Source: Triticum aestivum
Lineage: Eukaryota; Streptophyta; Magnoliopsida; Poales; Poaceae
DNA: 64,000 nucleotides
Direction: 5' to 3'
NCBI RefSeq assembly: GCF_018294505.1
Contig: NC_057798.1
Span: 368,057,673 to 368,121,672, forward strand
Within the stretch, counting starts at the first letter, position 1. Each line of letters opens with the position of its first letter. A program made the position numbers and the translations under genes. Positions 33,180 through 45,470 of this stretch are shown here, piece after piece. The notes under the pieces are model-generated. The model was not told where the DNA came from. It saw only the letters and a list, made by a program, of their open reading frames with translations, and searched no databases.

Positions 33180-34671
33180 ATGCTTATATCTCTCTCTAGA
33201 CCTACAAACCTTCATCGTCTCTCGGGTATCTCTCGTGCTACTTGTATGTCGATAATGATCTTTTATCTTCGTAACACACTGACGGTACTCTCTCCCTCGA
33301 CCTTCACTCTATCTCTCTCTAAGTATATCTCGCTTCCTGCTATGTGTCTGTAACTATGATTCTCCCTATGAAATCTCTTCCTCTCACACGAACACAAACT
33401 TCATCTCCCGGGGTCTCTCTAGCTATCACACTCGTTGAGAAATATATTTCTCTCTCGCAAACGCAAAACTCTGTCTCGCGGAACTCATTTCTCTCTGATA
33501 TTTTCTTGTATGTGACTCACATGCACCCTCTCTCTATCTCTCTCACACCCACACACATAACTCAGCCTTCTGATCCACTCGACTCTTATCTCTAACACAC
33601 ACACACTAGCTAGCATCTTTATCTTTCTATTTATCTGTTTCTCCATCAACCTTCTTTCTCGCCCTCACTCTTGCTTCCTATCACGCACACTATATATGTT
33701 TCTCTCTACATGCAGTCATGCGCCCGCTTTTTATCTTTCTCTCACACACACATAACTTCACCCTCTGAACCACTCGACGGTCATCTCCAACACTCAAACT
33801 AGCCGATGTCCCTCTTCCTAGCATCTCTATCTCTCTATCTATTTTTAGTTTCTCCATCAACATTTATTTCTCACACGCACTCTTGCTCCCTATCACGCAC
33901 ACTATATCTGTCTCTCCATACACGCATCTATAGGTTGATCTCTTTTGCACAATCATTGTGTCTCGCTCCCTCTGCTCGCCATAGATGCATGCTCCAGCCC
34001 ACGCCACTATCTCTCAAATACAAAAAACACGTGCTAAATTACTGGGCTTTCTTCCTTGCACTCTCACATGCATGCATATTGTCATACTGATCCGTCTCTC
34101 CCATGTCGTTGATCTTATGACTTATGTCTTCTTTCTTTTATCTCGATCATGCATGCGCGCACACAAACATCCTACGTATACATGTATACCTCTCGCACAT
34201 GCACGTTCAAGGTCTCCTATGTCTCCATACATAGTTAATTACCCTCAGCCTAACCCCACATCGAATTGTTCTCTTCTTGTGTGCACATAACTTTCGCCTG
34301 GATGGGTAAAACACACACTCACACTTAACAATCTCCTTCTAGCTACCCCCCCTCTCACTCTTCCCCTATATCCCTGAAACCAATAATACCATCCCTTCAT
34401 TTAATTACCACCTACATGTATCATCAATATATAGTAGTCTTCCTCGATGTCTCTCAAACAAACACGTTCTCTCGATGCCGACTCCTCTCACACGCACACG
34501 CCTTCTCTTCCCTCCCTACGGGCCTCTTCTCTCTCGCATCCCCTCGTTGGTGGCCTCTTCCATACACATCACCGCCACACACACTTAAATTACTTTCGCC
34601 ACCGAAGACTCCGCTTCACACACACACACACACACACAAACACACACCCACACACACAAACATGCGCACAC
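33180..34671. repeat. Long imperfect CT/CA-rich simple-sequence tract
   Basis: About 1.5 kb with many TCTCTCT and CACACA runs on the + strand, ending in (CA)n at about 34616-34665. The tract continues on the other side of Athila-2 (53225-53290) as GCGCGC and CACACA runs, so Athila-2 inserted into it. The strong pyrimidine strand bias gives spurious ORFs. Confidence 0.75.
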
Positions 34672-34676
34672 GCACG

Positions 34677-36192
34677 TTATGGCCCACAATTATATGGGGT
34701 CAATTGTAGCCTTTTTGATAAGTAAGAGCGTCGAACCCAACGAGGAGCAGAAGGAAATGACAACTGGTTTTCAGCAAGGTAATGTCTGCAAGTGCTAAAA
34801 TTGTAAGTAGCGGAGTAGTTTGATAGCAAGATAATTTGTAACGAGCAAGTAATGATAGTAATAACAGAAGTGCAGCAAGGTAGCCCAATCCTTTTGAGGC
34901 AAAGGACAGGCCAAAATAGTCTTTTATGATAGGCAAAGTGTTCTTGAGGGTACACGGGAATTTCATCTAGTCACTTTCATCATGTTGGCTTAATTTGTGT
35001 TCGCTACTTGATAATTTGATATGTTGGTGGACCGGTGCTTAGGTGTTGTTCTTACTTGAACAAACCTCATACTTATGATTAAGCCTCTCGCAAGCATCCG
35101 CAACTACAAGAAGAGTATTAAGAATAAATTCTAACCATAGCATTAAACTTTTGGATCCAATCGGTCCCTTATGGAATAGCGCATAAACTAGGGTTTAAGC
35201 TTTTGTCACTCTCGCAACCCACCATCTAATAACTACTCCACGGTGCATTCCCTTAGGCCCAAATATGGTGAAGTGTCATGTAGTTGACGTTCACATGACA
35301 CCACTAAGGGAATCACAACATACATATCATCAAAATATCGAACACATATCAAGTTCACATGATTACTTGTAACATGATTTCTCCCGTGACCTCAAGAACA
35401 AAAGTAACTACTAACAAATGATAATCATGATCAAGATCAGAGGGGTATTAAATAGCATAATGGATCCGAACATATAATCTTTCACCAAATAAACCATATA
35501 GTAATCAACTACAAGATGTAATCAACACTACTAGTCACCCACAAGCACCAATCTCTAGTTCCGGTACAAAGATTGAACACAAGAGATGAACTAGGGCTTG
35601 AGAGGAGTTAGTGTTGTTGAAGATGTTGAAGAAGATATCCCTCCCCAAGATGGGAGAGTTGTTGGTGATGATGATGATGATGATTTCCCCCTCCATGAGG
35701 GAAATTCCCCCATCGGAATCGCTCCGCCGAAGGGCAAAAGTGGTCCTGCCCAAGTTCTGCCTCGAGACGGCGGCTCTTCGTCCCGAAAGTCCTCTCTTTA
35801 TTTTTTTTCTAGGTCAAAATGACTTATATACCAGAAGAGGGGCACCGGAGGTGGCCTGGGTGAGCACAACCCACCAGGCGCGCCTAGGCTCCCTGGCGCG
35901 CCCAGGTGGGTTGTGCCCACCTTGTGGGCCTCCTCTGGTACTTATTGACTCAAAAAATTCTTATTTATTCCATCAAAAAATCCTCGTGTTTCGGCTCATT
36001 TGGAGTTGTGCAGAATAGGTAGCTTGACATAGCTTTTTCAGGTCCAGATTTCCAGCTGCCAGAATTCTCCCCCTTTGCATATACCTTGCATATTATGAGA
36101 GAAAAGGCATTAGAATAACTCCAAAAATCATTACTATACAATAAAACAACATAAATAACAGTAGAAAAACATGATGCAAAATGGACGTATCA
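34677..36192 (-). repeat. 3' LTR of Athila-2
   Basis: 1516 bp; on the - strand starts TGATACGTCCATTTTGC and ends GGGCCATAA (the other copy ends GGGTCACCA). It holds a GC-rich inverted repeat with perfect 11-bp arms CACAACCCACC (35865-35875) and GGTGGGTTGTG (35905-35915), and on the - strand a TATA box GGTATATAAG at 35832-35823. Confidence 0.92.
35823..35832 (-). promoter_or_regulatory. Probable LTR promoter TATA box (Athila-2)
   Basis: GGTATATAAG on the - strand, directly downstream of the GC-rich inverted repeat. Same layout as the internal promoter candidate before ORF3. Inferred. Confidence 0.5.
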
Positions 36193-36206
36193 ACTCCCCC
36201 AAGCTT
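36193..36206 (-). other. Polypurine tract of Athila-2
   Basis: AAGCTTGGGGGAGT on the - strand next to the 3' LTR, preceded by GCTTGAGGACAAGC as in Athila-1. Confidence 0.85.
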
Positions 36207-37706
36207 AGACCTTGCTTGTCCTCAAGCGAAAACCGAAATCGATAAACATGTCCACATGCTTAGAGAGAGAGGTGTCGATAAAAACAAAAATACAGACATA
36301 GCAGCATCATGTAACTTATTATAACAATAACAAACCTGAACATAAAACTTTTATCATAGAACTTTTATCATTGACTTCTCACGAACAAGTGACAATTCGT
36401 CACAACATCGAAGTAAACTTTATTGGAAACCAACAAACTATGTTCTCAGTCAACTTTGCAACTACAATTCATCATCTTTTTAGGAAGGGACGTGTATCGG
36501 AGCCTTTAGGCAAGTCCACATACTCAACTATCATTTAGTCTTCTATGATTGTTAACACTCACCGCGTACACATGAGCAAAACGTTTCAACCGGACACATA
36601 GAAACATAGGGCCTTATAGTTTCGCCTCCCAACACATTCACCTCAAGGGTGATGTTAACAATAATAACTCATGCTACCCATATTCAACTAGATATATGTG
36701 CCTAGATCTTTCCTCACCACATGATGCTTGCCAAAGGAGAAAATAAAAAGGAATAGAGAGAAGAACTTTGACTCTTACATGAAAGTAAATACATGAAAGT
36801 AAAACATAGGCCCTTCACAGAGGGAAGCAGAGGTTGACATGCGCTTTTTGTTTGTATGCTCAACCCCTTAGTGCAAGAGAACATCATGTTATATTGCCCC
36901 TTGTGATGGCAACCTTTATTATGCAGTCTGTTGCTTTTATTCTTCGCCATCACAAGTTTGTACAACGCTCAATTTTCCCTTGCACTAAATGATCTTACAC
37001 TTTTAGAAGCAATTTTATTTCCCATTTTGCATCGATGACAACTTACTTGAAGGATCTTACTCAATCCATAGGTAGGTATGGTGGACTCTCAAACAAGATT
37101 TGGGTTTAAGGATTTCGGATGCACAAGTAGTATATCTACTTAGTGCAGAGTTTTTGGCTAGCAAAGATTGGGGCAAGCACCACATGTTGAAGGATCTATG
37201 ACAATATAACTTCTATGTGAATATGAATAAACACAAATCATCATGTTGTCTTCCTTGTCCAACGTCAACAATTTTGGCATATAATATTTTGATGGGTGCT
37301 CACAATCTCAAAAGATTTCCAGGATAGTGTATTTGCATGTGAATCTTCTCTTCCCTTATTAATTCTTTCATGAGTTGCATCATTGATCAATGCTCTGTTT
37401 GTCAATCTATAATAAACTTTTCTACTTATACTTTTCCTTGTGTAATGTCATCACTTACCATGAGATTAGCATATGATCTTTTTCTTTCATTTCTTTTCTT
37501 TTTATTGAAACAGGAAAGTAAAGAAGGCAAAACTCAAGCTAAACATTATTATATATCTCGCACACGATTACAAAGATTGATCACTAAGCAAACTCTCAAG
37601 AAGAAAGGATCGAACTAAACTTTTATTCATCTAAATGCAAAAGATAACCATGGATCTAACTAAGAAAGTAAAGGCAAACGATAGTGGAGATGATATGATA
37701 CCGGGG
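36207..37706 (-). other. Athila-2 3' non-coding region
   Basis: AT-rich; no credible ORF. Collinear with 27388-28873 of Athila-1 (shared motifs such as the ACTTGAAGGATCTTACTCAATC region near 37045 and 28035). Confidence 0.7.
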
Positions 37707-37756
37707 CACCTCCCCCAAGCTTGGCGAAATCCAAGGGGAGTGCCAATACCCGATAC
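37707..37756 (-). other. Stem-loop with internal polypurine tract after Athila-2 ORF3
   Basis: On the - strand GGCACTCCCCTTGG pairs with CCAAGCTTGGGGGAGGTGCC around the loop ATTTCG; the tight stem is CTTGG/CCAAG (37735-37720). The PPT copy AAGCTTGGGGGAGG is at 37722-37709. It lies 21 bases after the ORF3 stop. Confidence 0.65.
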
Positions 37757-37861
37757 TCAGTTTTCTTTTGGTGGTGAAGAAGGAGGTGGTGGTGATGAAG
37801 TAGAAGCAATCTTGTCCTCCAATTTCCATGGCAGAAGCTCACCATCATAAGAGGAGGAGTG
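37757..37861 (-). pseudogene. Athila-2 ORF3, C-terminal end
   Basis: The - strand reads KLEDKIASTSSPPPPSS and stops at 37757 (TGA). It is the end of the ORF begun at 46407, separated by the solo LTR. Confidence 0.6.
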
Positions 37862-40649
37862 TGTAGCGACCCGACCCGAAATCAGTCAAGTCTCTGTGTA
37901 GCTGTACCATCCCAAGATCATGCTGGCACACACAGTACATTGATGAAAAGATTCAAAGTTCAATCACACCTGAATTTATTACACGATTCTCATATCGAGT
38001 CTTTACTACATCATAATAAATTGGGCCAAAGGCCAACTCATGAGAAATAAACTAAATAAAGATGCGGAAGCATAGACGATAAGCAAGTCCATCCGACTGC
38101 ATAGTGCAATCGCCAAGCGTGGATCGTAGCCTCACTCCTAGTTGGAAAACTCCTCTGCAACATAAGCCGTTGCAGCTGTGTAGGTCAGCATTTTGAATAT
38201 GCCGACAAGTCATGAAGAGAGAACAATAATAAAATTACTAACACTATATGCAATTTGGCTGTGGGGCTCTAAGTTTTATGTTTTTGCGAAAAAGCCAATT
38301 TTTCCCTACAATAAAGGACTTGCTTACAATTACTACAAAATGTTGGTTGTTATTGAGATGGTTCCACCAACCAATGTATCATTCCCAAATTATTAAATGA
38401 CCCATCAATTAATTTATTAAGTTCGGTGTTGAGATTTCCGAAATACTCCAATTTAGGTTTTCACTCTGCAGAGTCTTGTGCACTTTACCCACAAGAATCG
38501 TTCCCTCCTCTATGTCCTTGCACTACTTGGTGTTTGAAGATGGGACGGACAAAACTGGGTCTTCCGAAGAGTTCCTCTGGGCCACTGCCGGTGCCCATCC
38601 AATCCTACTGTTCTTCTACATCTCGTAGCATTGTCCGGCCAGAGTCATGCCTAGGGTCGACCAAGCCAGAGCCCATAATGGCTTGCGGCTGCACGGATAA
38701 GCTTCCAGTCAAGGTGTATCCATCCGTCTCTTCGTGGCTGGGTGAAGCTTTCCGCAAGATGTCATGGCGCTTCTCCATGCATCCCGGCCATCCGCTGGTT
38801 GCTCCAGGGTGCTCGTCAACCGTCCTCCACCCAGTAGTGAGTTTGAAGTCCATCTTGAGCTTGAAGTCATGGGGTTGTCATCATCTTGACTCTCTCATCT
38901 CCCTTATGAGTCACTCAACCAACCCCGTCTACGAAAACATATCAATCAACTACATCGTCCTAGGCACTGGTAACAAGGGGAAATGGGTTCATCCTACCAC
39001 ATGATACTACTCAAGAACGTAACTTAAAATTCTCCTGCTGCATGCATGGTGGGGAGAAATAATTCTAATGCAACAAAATCACAGGTATTGTAAAACATGA
39101 TCAAATGACTTGCCTGGCTAACGGTCTTCGAAAGCTAGTGACTCGTGATAGCAAGCTTTGCACTCCAGGAATTCTATTCGAAGCAAACAATAAACACATA
39201 AGCATACAACATACAATCATATTAACACAACAACAAGCTAACATAAATCACACAAGCAATCATACCGCACCAAAAAGAACTCGAAGAACTCAAATCAAGG
39301 TTTTCATTACTTCAAGCAAACAACTAAAAAATAGTTTTATCCTGCTAAAACTTTTCTTAACAGAACCAAAACAAGAGTTTTGCTAACTAAAAGAAAGGAA
39401 AACCTTATAAGAACTTGGTAGTAAAAGAATCACATTGAAAGCTATTATAAAACTCCTTCTATGCCTAAAACAAAACTAGAAAGAAAATAAAATAAAACAT
39501 TTTATTTTACTGTAAATAAAAGTTCACCCTCTGTAACTACAGAAACTAATCTGAAATAAAAATATAATAGAGGTAAAAATATAAATTTAAAATAACTAAA
39601 ACAACAGAAAACAGCAGCAAATTAAATAACAAGAATAAGCTTGTTTTCATGTAAAACTATTTTTGATAAAATCTAAAAATACCCAAACAAATCCTACTGC
39701 TAGGAAAGGTCAAAACAAAGCAGTGGCAAAAAGAATCACTAAACAAAGTAACCCTAGCTCAATTTATAGCAGAAATACTAATCTGACTAAAACTAAAATA
39801 AAACAATTTTTAAAAACTTAAACACGACTGAAATTATTTTTTTCAGAAACTTTAGGAAATTTGCAACCTAGTAAAAAAGAATCAACTAAAAATAATAAAT
39901 AACCTAATAGATATAGATTTTAGAAAATCAGAATTATTCTATTTTAAAATCAGAAACTAAAATAACTAAAAAAACAAAACGACACTAACTGGGTCGAAGG
40001 GTGTAGGCGATCTGGAACGATACAACGCGCGGGCGAGTTTTTTTACTAAAACATGCATGGGCTAACTAAATTTAACCGATCGGGCCGGTTCAACTAAACC
40101 ACTAACTAAACCGGAAAAAGACCGAAACATAAAAAACGTACCCCTTCGGGGTTCTAATCTCGTGCGTTGATGCGAGATCTAATGGTGGGGGGGGGACTCG
40201 GGCTTATAGTGGACGGCGGCGACAGACAGAGACGACGGCGATGACTCGGGCGACGGCGGTGCAGCGGCTCCGGTCATCGGGGATGGTGGCGGCGACGTCG
40301 GGGCGGTTTTCACTGAGCGAGGGGAGGTCGGGGGTGGTGTTGGTGGAGCTCGGAGGCGTCGGAGGCGAGCGGGACGAGGCGGTGCAACACCCTGGTGAGC
40401 TGCAGCTCCAGCGACGGGCGGCGATGGTCAGGACGGCGGCGTCGGTTATCCATGGGTGACAAGAAGATGTCAGCAAGGTGCGGACCAACAAGGGGATTCG
40501 GCTGACAGAGCTTGGAGGCAGGGGGATTCTCACCGGTGGCAGAAGCGGCAGCAAACCGAGGCAGCGGCGGCGAGATTCGTTTGGCGACTGCGTGAGCGGT
40601 GGTGGGTTTCGGGGTAGGGTTTTAGGGGGTGCAAGAGAGGAGAGGCAGG

Positions 40650-40662
40650 GCTTTATATAGGG
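40650..40662 (-). promoter_or_regulatory. Probable promoter TATA box of the solo LTR
   Basis: CCCTATATAAAGC on the - strand followed by a GC-rich region (40140-40640) containing a Pro/Ser-rich frame of 173 codons that I regard as non-coding leader. Confidence 0.45.
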
Positions 40663-41163
40663 CAAAGACTTGCGGGAGGGGGCGACTTTGGAGCATGATT
40701 CCAGGAAGATAGAGGCGACGAGCATGCTCCGGTCGTGCTCCGGATTGGCAAGGCGTGGAAGAGGGGAAAGAAAAAGGGCGGGCCTCGCCTGTTAGTGGGT
40801 AAGGGGTGGGAGGCGGCGATTAGGCGACCCAGGCCTAGCGGGAGCGGGGCGAGGCAGGCCGCGGTGTGGTTAGCTGGCTGTACCGGCTGGCTCCTGGGCC
40901 GCCTGGCCTAGCTGGCACGCTGCGTTTTTCCTTTGTTTTTTTGAATTTGTACAAAGAGGAAAAAACAATTTAGGCAAATATATAGTATTATTATATAGGA
41001 TATAGGGTGGGTCTATTCTAATAACACCCCTTAAGAGTCTTATTCTGCACATCAATTTCTTATTCTGCTAACACCACAACTCGCCCCCACACCCACGATT
41101 CATTCCGACAAACCCCCACCTGCCTCCACCTCCGGTGCACCCCACCTCCATTTGCCACGATTC

Positions 41164-41275
41164 CCCTCCCCCGATCCACCTTCTGCCCCGCCGGCACCGT
41201 CCTCCCCCGATCCACCTTCTTTCCCCGCCGGCGCCGCCCTCCCCCGATCCACCTTCTTTCCCCTCCAGTGCCGCT
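41164..41275. repeat. Minisatellite, about 37-bp unit
   Basis: Three to four copies of a unit containing CCCCCGATCCACCTTCTTTC followed by CCGCCGGCGCCG-like sequence. It lies in the GC-rich left part of the TIR insertion and creates repetitive Pro-rich frames. Confidence 0.75.
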
Positions 41276-44220
41276 CCACCCGTATCCGGCTTCTTCCCCT
41301 GCTGGCGCTGCAGTTGGCCGCACCCCCCAGAGTGAACTGCTCGTGCCGCCCCTCCACCCCTAACTTCCCCTGCTCGATCTCGCATCTTCTTAAGTGTACA
41401 GTTCGGCTCCCGGCGGGCTGATGTTGCCCGGCAGTGCCGCCATGCAGTACGCGCATCGCAGCCATGCGGTTTGCTGGCGACTCTGGACGGGAGATGTTGC
41501 GTACGTGCGAGGTTCAGAAGGCCCTGGCGTGCAGCTCGGATGGGCTGCGTGCGCGGTTCAGATGGGCCAGAAGCGTCGTGCCGTCGGTCGCCCCTACCTA
41601 CCCCAGCATGAGCCCGGCGGCCTTCCTCCACCGCTGGGTCGTCGGGTCTGGTGCGGCCTACCCACCGTCGAGGAGCCCCCCGCCCATTCCTCCGCGCGAG
41701 CCCCATGATATCCGCAGCACCGAAGGGCGTCGGATCCCTGCACCAACCGCCTGGATCCACCCCACACCCCGCCGCCATGTCACGCCGTCGAGACTTCCCA
41801 GGTACACCGCGACGCCTCACCCAGAAACCGATGGACTGCAGGCCACCACCCATGAAGCCGCCACGGGAGCACTAGTGAGCTGCTCCACATTTAGTGATAG
41901 ACAGAGGTTGGGGAATATGCTCCGCCGGGCATCCGCCGACAAGATCCCATCGGTGAGTCTCCCATTGACCCTCTTCTCTTGATGTGGGTGCAGCACCAGG
42001 TGAGCGCCCTTGCAGTTTGATGCAGCACCAGGTGAGCGTCCTGAGCTCGTTCTTGAAGCCCATGGAAGAGGTGCAGATTCTTGCTGACTGCTCGATTGAC
42101 CTCCATCTTCTGTTACTAACCCTCTTACCAGCCAGGTACATTTTGTTTCTTGCTCAGCTAGCTCTCTTCTCACAGATTTTCCTTATGCTAGACACGCGCC
42201 AGAGTACATGGAGACCAAACGCTGATTTGGGACGTTCCAATCGCACTGTGTAGTTTACTGATCTCTTATTGCAATTCGATGTCTGAGTAATATATTTGTC
42301 CATTCACCCTAAAAAATACACTTTATGCTAGACAGTGGAACAGTAGTGAACATTGCAGTATATGAAAACAAAGGTAACAGGGGATAGAAACACAACTCCA
42401 CTCGTATATGAAAACAAACAGGTGGAGCAGGGGCCTTCCCTATTGCTCTTGCTCAAAATGAACTCTGTCCGGCACTACACTTCTACACACAAATCCAACC
42501 ATCTGCATCATCACCAATAAAAATCAAAATCAAGCTAGTTACACTTATATTTATTCATGACAGGTGGAAGAATATTTCAGTTATGTGTATGGTGCTGATG
42601 GCATGGGAATCAGCAAATTTGCACCAGAGTCCGAAGATGATTTGGGAGGTAACATGTCGATTATGCTATCCTGTCTAGTATTTCCAGTTACACATGTGAG
42701 CAGATTCAGTTTTTGTGTACTCGCAAGCTCATCAAGCTAATGTACACATATTTGGTGTGCATGCGGATCAGGGAAGATGGCGGGCAGGTCAAAAACGGCG
42801 CGCGTGTAGGTCAGAAACGCCTCCGTGTGGTTTGCTTGTGGATGCCTCATAACGTGCAGATTGGAGTTTTTTCCATGTTCTTCAGATTTTTGCTTTCATT
42901 GTGCCGGCCGGTTAGCTTGGTCCCCGTTACAGCTCAGATATTTTTGTGCGTTCTATAAGCATCGGTGAAGTTCAGAGTTTTGGGGTGTTCAGTGTACTCC
43001 CAAATCACCCTTGTAGTTATTTTCTTGCTGTTCTTAATTTGTTCTTCCTGTGTGATGCAGTTCTCTTCTGTCGGTGCTATAGTGTGATGCTGGGAAGGTG
43101 CAAAAGACAGTGCAGTTAGGTGTGCGGTCTTGGGCATGGACGTGCAGCTCGACAACCACGGACATGCAGCTCGGACGCGTGCGTGCAGCGGTTCAGTGCT
43201 CGTGTACTTGCAGGCTTTGTTGTTTTTGCGTGTGGGTGCAGTTCATCATCGCGGCGTGCGGTGTGCAGCTGCAGTTTGTGTAGGTCCTCTACACCCTCGC
43301 GCTCGTGCAGGTCCGTCTTGTCGTCAATGCCTACATCACTTCCCCTCATTTTTGAAGCCAAGGGACGCTCGGGCGCCATGGACAGAGAGGTAGTTGCCCC
43401 TCTTCTCCAACTCCAATGACTCCTCTGGGTCCTCTCCATCATGCCCGTCACGTAGCAGTGCACTCCAGTGAGCCCAATTTCTCCCCTCTTCTGCAAATGC
43501 AGTGCAATGTTGTTTTCTCTTGAGGTTCAGTGCACTAATTTGTGCAGGGAGGAAAACATGGCGTAGGAGAGCTGTAGGAGATGGTGGCTACACCGGAGGC
43601 CAGACACTATAATGGTCGTGCTGCGGTCCACATGCGCCTTGGCCGCTGGACATAAAATGCATATGTGTTCATCGCCTACGTGTAGTTCCCAAGCGACGCA
43701 TCTGTAGTTTACTCAAGAAAAAAATGCAAAGGAAAAGAAAACAAAGAAGTTCATTTTGTTCTTTCTTTTGAGTTGGCGTTCATTTTCCCAGGCGAACGCT
43801 AAGATTCCAGTGCAGTGCACCTTGTGTGATTCCATTGTAGTGCACTTTCATGATTTTTTATTCCAAATGATCACATCTCGTTGTGTGCTCTTATCATTTT
43901 TTAAGAAAATGTTGTGTGCTCTATCAGCAGCCCGCAGCTCACGACACAGCGATTTGCGATTCTCCACCCTGTTGCATGTGGTTTACATCTTGCCAGACAG
44001 TTGAATATGACAAAAAAATGTCATGTCGTTTACTTCTATTTGTGTCGCGGTTCACTTTCCTCCCAATGTGTTTCGAAAGCAACTATTTGCATGAGAACCT
44101 AAAAGTGTGCTTGGTCTTATGGACTCCTCTGTTGTACACTTGGTAAATACAAAACAAAAACATCTCAAAAAAGAAGCTCACTTCTATATTAGATCTAGTT
44201 CGCTCGCGCAGTCCCTGCGG
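41276..44220. other. Interior of the TIR insertion, no gene recognised
   Basis: GC-rich to about 42000, then mixed. It contains many GTGCAGTTCACTT / GTGCAGTGCACTTT-like words but no conserved protein. The short overlapping frames on both strands at 41060-42000 and 43100-43500 lack consistent coding features. Confidence 0.5.
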
Positions 44221-44740
44221 TCCACTCGCTTGGTCAACGTGTCTAAAAAATTAATAAGTATGAAAAAAGACAAAAAGAACTCATGAGGTTCACTTTGGGT
44301 AGTGTTACGGTTCACTTCCGGATGTGTTGCGGTCCACTCTCGTTCAAAAAAAAGTTGAAAAATGACAACAAAAACTTGTGCGAGAAAGTTTATGTCCGAC
44401 AAAAAGAAATCATGAAGTTCACTTGACTGCCTACTGCAGTGTGGTTTTTCGTTTGAAGCAGTGCGTTCTTCTGTCCGACCAAAGGTCCACTCGCTTGGTC
44501 AACGCGCGTAAAAAATTAATAAGTATGAAAAAAAGACAACAAGAACTCATGAGGTTCACTTTGGGTCGTGTTACGGTTCACTTTCGGAAGTGTTGTGGTC
44601 CACTCTCGTTCGAAAAAAAGTTGAAAAGAAGACAACAAAAACTTGTGCGAGAAAATTTATGTCCGAAAAGAAATCATGAAGTTCACTTGACTGTTTGCTG
44701 TAGTGCGGTCTATCGTTTGAAACAACGCGTTCTTCTGTTT
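44221..44740. repeat. Tandem duplication, 265-bp period
   Basis: Two copies beginning TCCACTCGCTTGGTCAAC (44221 and 44486) and running through CACTCTCGTTC, CAACAAAAACTTGTGCGAGAAA and AAATCATGAAGTTCACTTGACTG. About 90 % alike by eye. Confidence 0.85.
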
Positions 44741-44799
44741 GATGAAATACACACGACGATTTTGGTCTCGCGAAAAACAGTGTCCGCTTTTCGGTAAAA

Positions 44800-45470
44800 T
44801 TAAAACCGCTTTTAAACCGTAAGGAATTAGAGAGAGTGTTCTACATGAAAAAGTTGCGTGTTGTTGATATCTTTCCAATGGCGTATGATTTGAATCATTT
44901 CGACCTGCGGTTCAGAAAAATTTAGCAAAAAACCGCCGCTGCTACTCGTAGTCCGCCCCACGATTTCTAAAATTAACTTAAAACCATAAGAAATCTCAAA
45001 AACATTACAACATATGAAAGTTGCGCCTCATCCATAGATTTTCAATGGCGTATCGCACGCATTTTTCGACAAACGATTAAAAAACTGGAGCGAAAACAAT
45101 ACCGAAAATTTTAAAAAAAATTGAAAAACAGAATTCCGCGATTTAGTAAATTTGAAACTGCTCTTAAAACATAACAAATTAGAGAAAATAATACTTATGA
45201 AAAAGATGCGCCTCGACGATATCTTTCCAACGGTGTATCATTTGCTTCGTTCCGACAAGCGGTTTAGAAGAAATCATGAATAAACGCTCGCTGCCACTCG
45301 TCATGGGCCGCACCAATTTCGAAACTGCTCTTAAACCGTGTGAAATCTCGAAAAGGCTTCAACATGCCGAAGTTGCGCCTAATCCATAGCTTTTCAACGG
45401 TATATTACACGCCTGGTTCTGATAAACGGTTAAAAAATTAGAGCGAAAACAGTACCGAAAAAACAACGCG
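44800..45470. repeat. Higher-order tandem repeat, four related units of about 170 bp
   Basis: Alternating A and B units: A at about 44806 and 45152 (TTTTAAACCGTAAGGAATTAGAGA ... GATATCTTTCCAA type), B at about 44971 and 45319 (AAACC.TAAGAAATCTC ... CATAGATTTTCAA.GG type, ending GGAGCGAAAAC). The AB pair repeats with a period near 350 bp. No ORF. Confidence 0.75.

Noticed and set aside
34616..34665. Telomere-like repeat
   Set aside because: Plain CA microsatellite; no TTTAGGG units.
33344..34725. Ser/Leu/His-rich ORFs
   Set aside because: Translations of CT and CA simple sequence.
40204..40725. 173-codon - strand ORF in the solo LTR
   Set aside because: Spans the predicted TATA box and leader of the LTR, so not a plausible coding region.
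41060..41982. Overlapping ORFs up to 261 codons on both strands
   Set aside because: GC-rich minisatellite-containing DNA; no frame shows conserved motifs.
44221..45470. CRISPR-like array or satellite centromere repeat
   Set aside because: Only two to four diverged units, no spacers, inside a transposon.
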